A DNA stretch of 53,236 nt from an uncultured Cyclobacteriaceae bacterium (GCA_947492745.1 CANLOE010000042.1:1-53236); one strand, 5' to 3'. Shown: positions 1 to 8,128, counted from the stretch's first letter. The notes: generated by a model from the letters alone, not told the origin. A program made the numbers and translations.

Positions 1-234
1 GTAAGTTGCCTTTCCACGAATGGGAAAGTCCTTGATCAGGGCCGCCTCATAAAAACCCTTGGAGGTCAGTTTCTGACCGGAAAACTCTTTGGGATGGATG
101 TTCTCCTCTTCTAAGTGGATGGTGACCGAATCGCTCGCCTTAACGACCTCAACGATCTTAAAAAACTCCACCAGTCCTTCTGGCAACAACAGGCGCGCTA
201 ACTCTTTATCCAATGTGATTTTTTTTTGCCACAA
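1..234 (-). CDS. ISAon1-type transposase, N-terminal part (cut by window edge)
   Basis: This reading frame runs off the left edge and encodes 78 residues. It contains ARLLLPEGLVEFF near residue 15, LEEENIHP near 41 and SKGFYE..IKDFPIRGK near 58. I recognise this arrangement (LLLPEGxxxYF, LEEKNxxP, SKGFxPExxIxDFPIRGK) from the N-terminal protein of ISAon1-like insertion sequences, where a separate DDE transposase frame usually follows. The only plausible start I see is TTG at 234, preceded by a run of nine A; an upstream start is not excluded. The catalytic part would lie beyond the window. It is the only transposase-like gene visible here. Recognition is from memory of the motif, not from a search. 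Confidence 0.6.
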   Translation of the reverse strand, partial: MWQKKITLDKELARLLLPEGLVEFFKIVEVVKASDSVTIHLEEENIHPKEFSGQKLTSKGFYEAALIKDFPIRGKATY

Positions 235-273
235 TTATAGGTACTCAAAATCTTTCCCCCAACTTTTCGGCTT

Positions 274-342
274 GATCCAAGAAAACGCCCTGACTTATTG
301 CTATTTAAGTCCTCATGACGAAGTTCCAACGAACATTCTGGG
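274..342 (-). repeat. Repeat family E, half copy
   Basis: Read on the minus strand this matches the left arm of the complete E copy at 10144-10311, from its terminus (ACCCAGAATGTTCGTTGGAA) to just before the central hairpin. The second arm is missing and the break is joined directly to repeat A material at 349. Confidence 0.7.
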
Positions 343-348
343 TTTAAA

Positions 349-487
349 ATCGCCCATCTTCCTGTTCATTATGCTTCACTCTGCGTGGACAATCCTCGGG
401 ATAGCGCTACTATCCCTGCGGTTCTCGCCTTGATTGAAAAAAAATGACCTGCGGAATCTTATACGACAGTTGAAATCCAAATTTGTA
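349..487 (+). repeat. Repeat family A, copy truncated at its left end
   Basis: It matches the other A copies from about base 20 of the element to its right terminus (AAATTTGTA) and keeps the central palindrome region. The left inverted terminus is lost where it meets the E fragment. The right end is followed by TTAA and then half of a D element, so it sits at the same D position as the A copy at 9782, but in opposite orientation. Confidence 0.75.
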
Positions 488-575
488 TTAATCATCAATT
501 AAGCCCCTTACCTAAACGACTGATTTTAGCGTGCTTTATGCCCTCATCACGAAATCCTATTGATTGATTTGGGGT
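488..575 (-). repeat. Repeat family D, half copy
   Basis: The reverse complement matches the left arm of the D elements at 9695 and 14090, including ATTTCGTGATGAGGGCATAA and AAAATCAGT.GTTTAGG. It ends at the junction with repeat A. Confidence 0.7.
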
Positions 576-1088
576 ATATGATAATTTTCGGATTCCGTAA
601 AAGGAGACAATCCTTATTGATAAACGTGAGTTTGCAGACTCTGTTAAAACGATTAATATATCAGCAATCTTCACCACATCGATTGACTCTAAAAGTATTC
701 TTTGAACCTTCGGTTGCCGCCCTACTATTACAGTTTTAAATACACGGGGTATTAACGAAACCGCTGGAATAAGTGCAAGGGGCGAGCTAGCGCATAATTC
801 GCATATATTGTAATTATACTTCCATGGTCAAGTTTTAGTGTTGTTCAAGGAAAATTTTCACCGAATGAAAAAAGTGAACAGCAAGATATACGGTATTGGG
901 AAGCTATATCAGCATAACGATAGACGTGTGATGGAAAAAATAAGTCCCGTCCCAGAGAGTACGAAACCATCCATAAAGAGACATAATCGATTTCAGTAGA
1001 TATCTACTATGGTAGATGTTGTAGGGAGAACAGGATGTTGGAAAGGTGTCTTTCTTGTTTCTCCCTGCAAGTAATATCCCATTGTAAA
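576..1088. other. Intergenic, no gene recognised
   Basis: A 44-codon frame starting ATGAAAAAAGTGAAC near 866 is open but has no recognisable motif and no partner gene. I see no RNA gene or clear repeat here. Confidence 0.5.
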
Positions 1089-1107
1089 CGGTCCGGAAAG
1101 TGGACCG
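1089..1107 (-). terminator. Possible terminator after lgt
   Basis: CGGTCC and GGACCG pair over a 7-base loop a few bases past the lgt stop codon. The following T run on the minus strand is weak (TTTACA), so this is tentative. Confidence 0.3.
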
Positions 1108-1113
1108 AAGGGA

Positions 1114-2232
1114 CTAATGAACGACTTGCTGTTTTTTCCTAAATGATCGAGCCAGCACAAAGATACCCACAATGACAAAAGGAATACTGAGCCATTGTCC
1201 CATATTTAGGGGGATATTTTCTTCGAAGGCGACTTGGTTCACTTTTAAGAATTCATGGAAAAACCGAAGTGTAAAGAGCAGAATCATAAAGAGTCCGAAA
1301 ATCCTTCCCGATGGAGTCTCTTTCTTCTTTATTGTCCAAACGAAAAACAGGAAAATAAACAACAGGAAGTAAGAGGAAGATTCGTAAAGTTGTGTGGGGT
1401 ATCTCGGTTTGCCATAAGTACTTATGGTAGCTTGTATCTCTCTTTTATCTTCTTCGATTCGGTAGGTGATAACTTGGTCGTTCTCTTGGTAAATATGATC
1501 TCTTACATTACTATAAGATATCAATACTTCTTTTAGACCCGTATCGGATTTTAGATAATTTTCCAGATTTTCTTTGGAAACTCTCCTTTTATCGAACGCT
1601 AAAGTAATCGTGATGGGCACGTAGGTGTTTTCATCTTCAATGATATTTTCCCTACTACTGTCTTTGCTATAATCGACTTTTTTTGCAGGAATATCGGCAT
1701 ATCGTTTGTTGGTCAGCATATCGGAAACCTCTCTTGCGTAAACGATGCCACTACCTGAATTGGTCGTATGGCCGTAGATTTCGGAGTTCATGAAATTGCC
1801 AAAACGAATCAGTGCTGCTGCCAAAGCTACAGTAATGGCGATTCGGTCCAGTACCTGAAGGAAGTTCTGCCCTTTCTTCTTTTTTCTTGAATATAGCCAT
1901 AATGAAAATATAATGGCAATACCTGCCCCATGGCTGGCTAGCCCTCCTTTCCATATCATGAATATCTCAATCGGGTCGGCGAGATACTTATCCGCTTCGT
2001 AAAAGAAGACATGGCCTAAACGAGCTCCTATAATAGTAGCCAAGACCACATATACTGTCAAAGTATCGATATCCTTGGGTGGTTTTCCTTCTTTCTTGTA
2101 GATATATACCAAAATCTGCTGACTCAACAAAAAACTGAGGGCAAACAGTAAACCGTACCACCTTACTTCTCTACCCAAGAGCGTGAATATTTCAGGGGAG
2201 GCATTCCAAATCATAAAATCTAATGTCGGCAT
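1114..2232 (-). CDS. lgt: Prolipoprotein diacylglyceryl transferase
   Basis: Lgt transfers diacylglycerol from phosphatidylglycerol to the lipobox cysteine of prelipoproteins in the inner membrane, the first step of lipoprotein maturation. The protein has the family's membrane segments, the GGLASHGAG segment carrying the conserved His, the Lgt signature around LIRFGNFMNSEIYG, and YPTQLYE followed by SGRIFGLF in the C-terminal part. At 372 residues it is longer than the usual 270-290; the extra length is a hydrophilic insert of about 100 residues (roughly 165-265) between the signature and YPTQLYE. I believe similar inserts occur in other Bacteroidota Lgt proteins. It is a single gene with repeats upstream of it. 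The start at MPTLDFMIWN fits the family N-terminus. Confidence 0.95.
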   Translation of the reverse strand: MPTLDFMIWNASPEIFTLLGREVRWYGLLFALSFLLSQQILVYIYKKEGKPPKDIDTLTVYVVLATIIGARLGHVFFYEADKYLADPIEIFMIWKGGLASHGAGIAIIFSLWLYSRKKKKGQNFLQVLDRIAITVALAAALIRFGNFMNSEIYGHTTNSGSGIVYAREVSDMLTNKRYADIPAKKVDYSKDSSRENIIEDENTYVPITITLAFDKRRVSKENLENYLKSDTGLKEVLISYSNVRDHIYQENDQVITYRIEEDKREIQATISTYGKPRYPTQLYESSSYFLLFIFLFFVWTIKKKETPSGRIFGLFMILLFTLRFFHEFLKVNQVAFEENIPLNMGQWLSIPFVIVGIFVLARSFRKKQQVVH

Positions 2233-2435
2233 AAGGCAAATATAGATGAAATATAAAAGTCAGACTTATGATTTTTTGATTTATTTATCCGAACACTATC
2301 ACCTACCCGTACCTCTATTACTATGTTGAGCTTGCAGATGGGAAGGGAAGACATATAGCTTGAATACAGACCTCAGAACATCGCCTATGGCGCCATTCTC
2401 CCAGTGGTTACTTGACTGCTTGGGAATGATGAGTC

Positions 2436-2505
2436 AATGAAGTGATTTAGACTTTTTGTTTGGCACCGAGGGTTTTGGCCTTTGTGCCCTGATGAAGGTC
2501 TTTAT
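2436..2505. repeat. Repeat family F, copy 1
   Basis: About 70 bp shared with 43783-43852, running from TGAAGTGATTTAGACTTTTT to CCCTGATGAAGG. Read on the minus strand both copies can encode a peptide containing LHQGTKAK, so this may be a gene or transposase remnant. In both places a foldback repeat (B or B/E) follows within about 30 bp. Confidence 0.6.
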
Positions 2506-2535
2506 CCGTTGCATAGCCGAAGCCACGGAACTTAA

Positions 2536-2701
2536 ACCCAAAATGATGAATAGAGAACCTATTCCGCGCATAAATAGCTTCATACCGGAAGCTTTGCCCA
2601 CCGGTCTTCATTCACCATAGCGGTGCTATGCCGAACGAATCCAAATGGCCGGTATTTTGTTATTGATACGCTCATCACGATTTCTATCCATCAATTTGGG
2701 T
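2536..2701 (-). repeat. Repeat family B, complete 166-bp copy
   Basis: One of four complete copies of exactly 166 bp (others at 15743, 35914, 40460). The termini ACCCAAA and TTTGGGT are inverted, the two arms can fold on each other over most of the length, and the centre reads CATAGC-NNN-GCTATG. It is flanked by TAA at 2533-2535 and TAA at 2702-2704, which I read as a target duplication. Orientation is opposite to the other complete copies. Confidence 0.85.
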
Positions 2702-2783
2702 TAAAAAAGACAAAATCAGGGTACTCAATCTGAAATTTGCAGGTAAAAGAAAAATTCTAAATCACTTTAATAAGAGGCATTTA

Positions 2784-2854
2784 ACCCAAAATAATCAATA
2801 ACCTTCTTATTGCAATTATGCTCTCGTAACGAAACCCTATTGACCATTTTGGAT
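2784..2854. repeat. Repeat family D, internally deleted 71-bp copy
   Basis: The left end (ACCCAAAATAATCAATA) matches D, and the right 50 bases match the reverse complement of the same left arm (ATTGCAATTATGC.CTC). The middle is lost. The flanks are TTA at 2781-2783 and TTA at 2855-2857, so this small derivative still carries a 3-bp duplication. Confidence 0.65.
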
Positions 2855-2992
2855 TTAAGGAGTAGACAGGGCTGGAGAAAATAAGCACCCGGTTGATTAT
2901 CTTTTATACAAATCCCATTCCCTCCACGAAAATGACAGGCGCTTATGTTAAGGTCTAGACCACTTTCATAACAAAAGTTCAAGTTATACACT

Positions 2993-4861
2993 TTACAGCT
3001 CTTCTAATTCCTGTTTAAAGCTGCTGGACAGTATTGGGAAGCGGCACCAAGTTCTGGGATCTACATTGAAGTCATCAAGGTGAAAAGAAGGGGCTATGCG
3101 TTCTCTCTTCCATTGATTGCGACTCCATAACCTGAAAAACTTAGTAATATACTGTTTTAGCAGCGTATCGGGCGCTATATTTTCCCGAGAAAGAATCTCG
3201 TAGACTTCCAGAGGCGATTTATGGTCACGGATAGCTTGTCGTTCTATGGCTACTAATATATCATAAGGCATCAAATCGTCTTCATCAGTCTGCTTACGTT
3301 CCAGAGGACGAAGTTCAGCGCTTGGACTGAGCTGGTTGACATAGCTCAGAGCAGGGTAGTCCAGTGCTTTTTCCGCCCATTGTAGCCAATCGATAATGAA
3401 TGCCTTGTCTACAGCCGCAATCGGCGAAATGCTTCCGCTGGTATCACCGTCCATGGTTGCATATCCCACATCGCCTTCGCTACGATTGGAGGTGGTCAGT
3501 AAGAGGGCATTCTTGATGTTGGCCAGCATCCAGATGATCGGAGATCGTGCTCTCGCCTGGATGTTCTGTAGAGCGATGTCGTCTTGGGCCCAGGTCAGAG
3601 GACGATCAATGACTTTTTCTATTTTCCGAGAGTAGGAGGCGACTTCTTCATCGATAGTCCATACATGAAAATCTGCACCGATACTTTCGGCCAGTTCCCG
3701 AGCAGAACGCAGGGTGTCCTCGGAAGAGTTTTTCGTCCCTTGGTAAGCACAAGTAAGTAAATGGGACATGATATGCTTTACCGCAGATGGTCGGTCCATA
3801 GCCCCAACTTCCGGCCGTAGGGTACTGTACCCTATTTTCTCTAAGAATAGTGGTACGCCGAGTTCGGCAGTGGCCCGCTTTACCATCTCACTGACGAGAA
3901 TGGCACAAGTGGTCGAGTCGGCCCCGCCACTAAGGGAAAGTACAAAACCTCTAGTTCTGCATTTTCTCATATAATCAAAAAGTGCGAGAGCCGAAGCTTT
4001 TACGAATTCTGTGTTCTTATCATCCAAATCGGGATTGAGTACCGCATAGGATTTCGTAGGGTCCGTAAAGTTAATATCGGCAGTGACCATATTCACGGCT
4101 TTGAACGATAGGCGTTCGTTTCTTTGAATGAGCTTTCCATTCTGGGCAATAAAGATTTCTCCATCAAAAATCATCCGTCCGGCTTCGTTCCCTAAAAGAT
4201 TGGTATAGATATAGGTGCAGTCGAAGTTTTTTGAACCTTGAAAGACGATTTCCTCCCGTATGTCATTTTTGCCGAAGGCAAAGTGGCTTGCGCTGGGGTT
4301 AATAATGAGCTTGACTCCCTTTTTTGCCAAACGGTAACCGGGACGTTCGTCCTTCCTCCAGGCATCTTCACAGATTTCGTACCCTATCTTTATGCCGCGC
4401 ACTTCATGTATCAAGTCCCCAAAACCATAGGCTTTACCTTTTATATAGAGTGTAGTCATCTCTCCAGCGGACCAAGGGGTAAACCAGCGTGGTTCATAGT
4501 GTACCCCATCATTGGCCAGAAATTGTTTTGCATTGATTCCCTGAATGACACCGTCCTGAATCAATGCAGCACAACTATAGAGGTGTTTGCCCAATCTGAC
4601 AGGCAGGCCTAGTGAAACACAGATGCCCTGACACCATGAAGCGATTTCGGGCAATAGTTCTATGGCTTTTTGCGGCACCCAATCGCTCAGAAAAAGGTCT
4701 TCACAGCCATAGCCGGTAATGCACATTTCGGGCAAGCTAAGTAGGTCCACCTTCTCTTGTTTTGCCTGTAGGATAGCCGTTTTTATATTTTCAAGATTAT
4801 TTTCCCAATCCAGAGGGATTTGATTGAGGGCAGCTCCGCCCAGCTTTAGTGATACACTCAA
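2993..4861 (-). CDS. nadE: Glutamine-dependent NAD+ synthetase
   Basis: NadE makes NAD+ from nicotinic acid adenine dinucleotide, ATP and ammonia taken from glutamine. The N-terminal nitrilase-type glutaminase domain shows the catalytic Glu45 (LPEMCITGYG), Lys112 (NAKQFLANDG) and Cys164 (GYEICEDAW). The C-terminal synthetase domain carries the ATP-pyrophosphatase loop SLSGGADST near residue 310 and TSNRSEGDVGYATMDGDTSG. The length of 622 residues fits the long two-domain form. The start codon is TTG at 4861: the family N-terminus fits there and a TAG stop lies 24 codon-frame bases upstream. A perfect 9-bp inverted repeat abuts this start (4864-4888). The gene stands alone between repeat-rich spacers. 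Confidence 0.95.
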   Translation of the reverse strand: MSVSLKLGGAALNQIPLDWENNLENIKTAILQAKQEKVDLLSLPEMCITGYGCEDLFLSDWVPQKAIELLPEIASWCQGICVSLGLPVRLGKHLYSCAALIQDGVIQGINAKQFLANDGVHYEPRWFTPWSAGEMTTLYIKGKAYGFGDLIHEVRGIKIGYEICEDAWRKDERPGYRLAKKGVKLIINPSASHFAFGKNDIREEIVFQGSKNFDCTYIYTNLLGNEAGRMIFDGEIFIAQNGKLIQRNERLSFKAVNMVTADINFTDPTKSYAVLNPDLDDKNTEFVKASALALFDYMRKCRTRGFVLSLSGGADSTTCAILVSEMVKRATAELGVPLFLEKIGYSTLRPEVGAMDRPSAVKHIMSHLLTCAYQGTKNSSEDTLRSARELAESIGADFHVWTIDEEVASYSRKIEKVIDRPLTWAQDDIALQNIQARARSPIIWMLANIKNALLLTTSNRSEGDVGYATMDGDTSGSISPIAAVDKAFIIDWLQWAEKALDYPALSYVNQLSPSAELRPLERKQTDEDDLMPYDILVAIERQAIRDHKSPLEVYEILSRENIAPDTLLKQYITKFFRLWSRNQWKRERIAPSFHLDDFNVDPRTWCRFPILSSSFKQELEEL

Positions 4862-4863
4862 TA

Positions 4864-4888
4864 TTGTAGAGATTAGAATTCTCTACAA
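4864..4888 (-). promoter_or_regulatory. Perfect inverted repeat touching the nadE start
   Basis: TTGTAGAGA (4864-4872) and TCTCTACAA (4880-4888) are exact reverse complements around a 7-base spacer. The repeat ends two bases before the TTG start of nadE. It could be a repressor operator or, in the mRNA, a hairpin covering the start. Which of these is inference. Confidence 0.5.
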
Positions 4889-5286
4889 ATATACTAATAC
4901 AAATATAGCTCTCAAATTTCGTATATATTATTGCTCACTTTGCCCCACTCTGCGTTGGTTAATCGATTGATAGCACTGCTATACTGAACTCAGGAAAACT
5001 CAAGATTTATTGCATTTTTAAGCCCCTGTGACGAAGCTCCAATACTTAACTCTGGGTGAGAATGTCTTTCTGCGAATTCCACGCGACCGTTGGGAATCAA
5101 CAGACACTTAGGGAACCCTCATGTACCCTTGTCACCACAATGTATGGGAAAATAGGAGGGTTCCTTTCGGCCGACTATAAAAAGACAAACGCCTGTACGA
5201 GAGAAAATGAAAAAGATACAGTTGGGAACTTCTCTAGGAAGCGCTCTGTATTATTTTGTGAGTTGAAGACGTAAATAAGGGCACTA
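4889..5286. other. Intergenic with degraded repeat remnants
   Basis: 4892-4985 resembles a heavily mutated A half (TAATACAAATATAGCT, then CACTCTGCGTTG and an altered centre). 4990-5055 resembles an eroded E arm (GATTTATTGC...GACGAAG.TCCAA). 5069-5108 shares a 20-30 base segment with 15674-15710 that can be read as a remnant of an ISAon1-like LLIPNG..EF motif. I see no functional gene. Confidence 0.4.
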
Positions 5287-6030
5287 CTATAGTCCCAAAG
5301 CCTCACATGCCTTCAGTGCGGCATCTTGCTCAGCCTTCTTTTTACTCAAGCCAAAGCCAGTCCCAATAGGTTCATCATCGATGAGGACTTGAGCGGTGAA
5401 TTCTTTGTGACTTTTATTGTTTTTGATACTGACGATTTCAAAGTTGAATGATTTATTCTCTTTTTGCGCCCATTCGATAATCTTGCTCTTATAGTTGGGG
5501 TTGGAGCGGATGATTTCATTGATATCGTAATAGGGTGAAATCAGTTTTCTGATAATAAATCGATTGCAAAAGTAATAACCTTGATCCAGATAAACGGCAC
5601 CTACTAGAGCTTCGAGGGTATCTCCATACAATGATTTGTGAGAAAGAGAGCCTTTATGGGCACTATCGAACTCTACGATAGCAGATAATCCTATTTTTCT
5701 GCCTACCATATTCAAAGACTCGCGATTGACAATCCTGGACCTGATTTCAGTAAGAAAACCTTCGTCTTTGAAGGGGAATTTTTTGAAGAGGTAATCGGCT
5801 ACGGTAGCTCCTAAAATGGCATCTCCCAGATATTCTAATCTTTCATTGGATTCTTTGAATCCTCCTTCATTCTTCTTAGCGACAGAAGTATGTCTTGTCG
5901 CTAATTTATAAAGTTCTAAGTTGATAGGCTTACTGCCTACAATATGCTTTATGGCTGAGAGAAGCCGTTTGTCTTTTTCGGTTTTTCTTTTTAAAGTATT
6001 TCTCAGCCTTTTTAAAGCACTGAAGGCCAT
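5287..6030 (-). CDS. rnc: Ribonuclease III
   Basis: RNase III cleaves double-stranded RNA in rRNA and mRNA processing. The nuclease signature ERLEYLGDA occupies residues 63-71, followed by the conserved acidic residues of the catalytic domain (YGDTLEALVGAVYLDQG near 135). A double-stranded RNA-binding domain fills the C-terminus (KSKIIEWAQ to KKKAEQDAALKACEALGL). The length of 247 residues is normal. The ATG at 6030 shares one base with the fabF stop (TAATG), so the two are translationally coupled in the acpP-fabF-rnc operon, an order common in Bacteroidota. Confidence 0.96.
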   Translation of the reverse strand: MAFSALKRLRNTLKRKTEKDKRLLSAIKHIVGSKPINLELYKLATRHTSVAKKNEGGFKESNERLEYLGDAILGATVADYLFKKFPFKDEGFLTEIRSRIVNRESLNMVGRKIGLSAIVEFDSAHKGSLSHKSLYGDTLEALVGAVYLDQGYYFCNRFIIRKLISPYYDINEIIRSNPNYKSKIIEWAQKENKSFNFEIVSIKNNKSHKEFTAQVLIDDEPIGTGFGLSKKKAEQDAALKACEALGL

Positions 6031-7283
6031 TAGTCATTTAGTTTTCTGAAAATAATGGAGGTGTTGTGACCTCCGAAACCAAAAGTATTGCTCATGGCCA
6101 CATCGACAGTCCTGTGCTGTGCTTTCCCAAAAGTGAAGTTCAATTTGTTATCGAGAGCTTCATCATCGGTAAAGTGATTGATAGTCGGCGGAACGACCTG
6201 ATTTTCTATGGCCAGTAGACAGGCAATCGCTTCAATGGCACCTGCCGAACCTAACAAATGACCCGTCATGGACTTAGTGGAACTGATATTCAGGTTATAA
6301 GCATGTTCACCGAATACTTTCCTTATGGCCATGGATTCACTTAAATCTCCAAGTGGGGTAGAGGTGCCATGTACATTGATATAGTCCATGGTTTCGGGAG
6401 CCAGGCCTGCATTGGCAAGAGCACTTTTCATTACGGTTATCACCCCAAGCCCTTTTGGATGTGGAGCAGTAATGTGATGTGCATCGGCGGACATGCCTCC
6501 ACCGATAAGCTCTGCATATATCTTAGCGCCTCTAGCTTTGGCATGCTCATACTCTTCTAATATCAACGCGCCAGCTCCTTCGCCCAGGACGAAACCGTCC
6601 CTGTCCTTGTCAAAAGGTCTAGAAGCAGTGGAGGGGTCATCGTTTCTCTCCGATAATGCCTTCATTGCATTGAACCCTCCAATGCCCGCTTCTGTGACAG
6701 AGGCTTCCGAACCACCAGAGATGGCGATGTCCATATACCCGAGTTTGATATAGTTCATCGCATCGATGAGCGCATTTGTGGAAGAGGCACAGGCAGAAAC
6801 AGTAGAAAAATTAGGGCCTCTGAAACCGTATTTAATGGAAAGGTATCCCGCACTGATATCTATGATCATTTTTGGGATAAAAAAGGGATTGAACCTAGGA
6901 GTGCAGTCATTATTCGCATAATTTTTAACTTCTTCCTGAAAAGACCAAAGTCCGCCTATCCCCGAACCCCATATAACTCCCGCTTTATCCAAATTGACTT
7001 TATCCAAATCGATAGCGGCATCTTCCATTGCCTCTTGGGCAACTACCATAGCGTATTGGGTGAATGGGTCCATTTTGCGGGCTTCTTTCCTGTCCAGATA
7101 TTCTTGGACATTGAACCCCTTTATTTCACAGGCAAATTTGGTCCTGAATTTTTCAGTATCGAATTTGGTGATAGGTGCAGCCCCGCTGACACCATTGGAA
7201 AGACCCTCCCAATAAGATTGGGTGTTATTTCCTATGGGCGTGAGTGCACCTAATCCAGTTACTACAACTCTCCTTAAATTCAT
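6030..7283 (-). CDS. fabF: 3-oxoacyl-ACP synthase II (KAS II)
   Basis: FabF condenses malonyl-ACP with acyl-ACP in fatty-acid elongation. The Cys-His-His triad is visible: Cys165 in VSACASSTN, the His in NVHGTSTPLGD and the His in KSMTGHLLGSAGA. The C-terminus carries SNTFGFGGHN. I place the start at 7283 (MNLRRVVVTGLG), giving 417 residues as usual for FabF; the longer frame starting at 7331 would add 16 residues that overlap acpP and have no family counterpart. It lies 28 bp behind acpP and overlaps rnc by one base. Confidence 0.96.
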   Translation of the reverse strand: MNLRRVVVTGLGALTPIGNNTQSYWEGLSNGVSGAAPITKFDTEKFRTKFACEIKGFNVQEYLDRKEARKMDPFTQYAMVVAQEAMEDAAIDLDKVNLDKAGVIWGSGIGGLWSFQEEVKNYANNDCTPRFNPFFIPKMIIDISAGYLSIKYGFRGPNFSTVSACASSTNALIDAMNYIKLGYMDIAISGGSEASVTEAGIGGFNAMKALSERNDDPSTASRPFDKDRDGFVLGEGAGALILEEYEHAKARGAKIYAELIGGGMSADAHHITAPHPKGLGVITVMKSALANAGLAPETMDYINVHGTSTPLGDLSESMAIRKVFGEHAYNLNISSTKSMTGHLLGSAGAIEAIACLLAIENQVVPPTINHFTDDEALDNKLNFTFGKAQHRTVDVAMSNTFGFGGHNTSIIFRKLND

Positions 7284-7311
7284 AAATGATTTTGATGGAA
7301 TGTAATCGTGT

Positions 7312-7548
7312 TTATTTGACGTTTTCTTCAAGATAAGAAATCGCCTGTCCTACAGTGGCAATATTTTCAGCCTGATCATCAGGGATGGATATGTTAAATT
7401 CTTTTTCAAATTCCATAATAAGCTCCACAGTATCTAAAGAATCAGCTCCCAAGTCATTAGTGAAACTTGCCTCTGGAGTAACCTCGGACTCCTCTACACC
7501 TAACTTATCAATGATAATCCCTTTAACTTTTTGTGCTATTTCAGACAT
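7312..7548 (-). CDS. acpP: Acyl carrier protein
   Basis: ACP carries growing acyl chains on a 4'-phosphopantetheine arm. The 78-residue acidic protein has the attachment Ser37 in [12 protein letters not shown] and the usual four-helix length. I chose the ATG at 7548 ([10 protein letters not shown]); the longer frame from 7593 would add 15 residues unlike any ACP and overlap the promoter region. It is the first gene of the operon with fabF and rnc, and a good Bacteroidota promoter lies 30-60 bp upstream. Confidence 0.97.
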   Translation of the reverse strand: MSEIAQKVKGIIIDKLGVEESEVTPEASFTNDLGADSLDTVELIMEFEKEFNISIPDDQAENIATVGQAISYLEENVK

Positions 7549-7580
7549 TTTTTTAATTTTTAGATAGTTAAAATACTCTG

Positions 7581-7611
7581 CAAAGAAATGCATTTAAAAA
7601 TTAATCTCAAA
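7581..7611 (-). promoter_or_regulatory. Promoter of acpP-fabF-rnc
   Basis: On the minus strand TTTG is followed after exactly 19 bases by TTTCTTTG, one mismatch from the Bacteroidota housekeeping -7 box TAnnTTTG, with the expected -33 TTTG. Transcription would start about 25 bases before the acpP ATG. Confidence 0.5.
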
Positions 7612-7641
7612 AAAAATGTCAAAACTTATTTAAAGGCCGTT

Positions 7642-7676
7642 TTTGCCTAAATACGCTAATAAATATTGTATTTTTG
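7642..7676 (+). promoter_or_regulatory. Possible promoter of the IPExxxVDY-pyk unit
   Basis: TATTTTTG at 7669-7676 fits TAnnTTTG, with TTTG at 7642-7645 upstream. The gap of 23 is longer than the usual 19, so this is weaker than the acpP promoter. It would place the transcript start close to the first ATG. Confidence 0.3.
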
Positions 7677-7683
7677 AGCTTAA

Positions 7684-8124
7684 ATGGACCCAAACATGAA
7701 GGTTAAAAAATTGCATATCGATTATGAATATGATTTTGAACTGGTGGGTATATCCTCATCGGTAAAGGCCTTTAAACTGGCCTGGGCCATCAATAATAAA
7801 ATTGGGATTAATCTAAAGAAAGCCGAAGATTATAATCTAAAGAGAACTCAAGACGAAAAAATACTCATCGCCAATTATATATTTGAAACAGAACATAGTA
7901 TATTCAGGCTTTTTAAAAATAGAGCCGTAGAAGGGGCCATCAGCTCACGTGCATATATCGTGCCTGAACATCCTCATTTTGATTACATTGCCATGAAAAA
8001 GGGCATGGTCAGTGTTTATGATACCATGGGGATGGTTGATGCCTTGAAGACGGTAAAATTTTTAGAGTACATTACAAACATTGATATTACAAAACTAAAA
8101 TCCAGGGAGAATTTCCTGTTCTAA
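7684..8124 (+). CDS. IPExxxVDY family protein
   Basis: A 146-residue protein of a Bacteroidota-specific family named after its motif; here it reads VPEHPHFDY near residue 96, so the first Ile is Val-preceded and the V of VDY is F. Function is unknown. Its place is typical: divergent from acpP and 4 bp in front of pyk, with which it is surely cotranscribed. The start may be the ATG at 7684 or the one at 7696 (MKVKKLHIDYEY); the second fits the family and the possible promoter spacing better. No signal peptide or membrane segment is seen, so it should be cytoplasmic. Confidence 0.85.
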   Translation: MDPNMKVKKLHIDYEYDFELVGISSSVKAFKLAWAINNKIGINLKKAEDYNLKRTQDEKILIANYIFETEHSIFRLFKNRAVEGAISSRAYIVPEHPHFDYIAMKKGMVSVYDTMGMVDALKTVKFLEYITNIDITKLKSRENFLF

Positions 8125-8128
8125 ACTT

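Noticed and set aside
89-433. A 114-residue plus-strand frame
   Set aside because: It is antisense to the ISAon1-like fragment and then runs through repeats E and A; no protein features.
2536-2701. Could B be a REP/BIME-type element?
   Set aside because: REP units are about 20-40 bp and lack target duplications; B is 166 bp with TNA flanks, so a transposon-like origin fits better.
7284-7331. An upstream start for fabF
   Set aside because: It would overlap acpP and add 16 residues with no family counterpart; the ATG at 7283 matches FabF N-termini.
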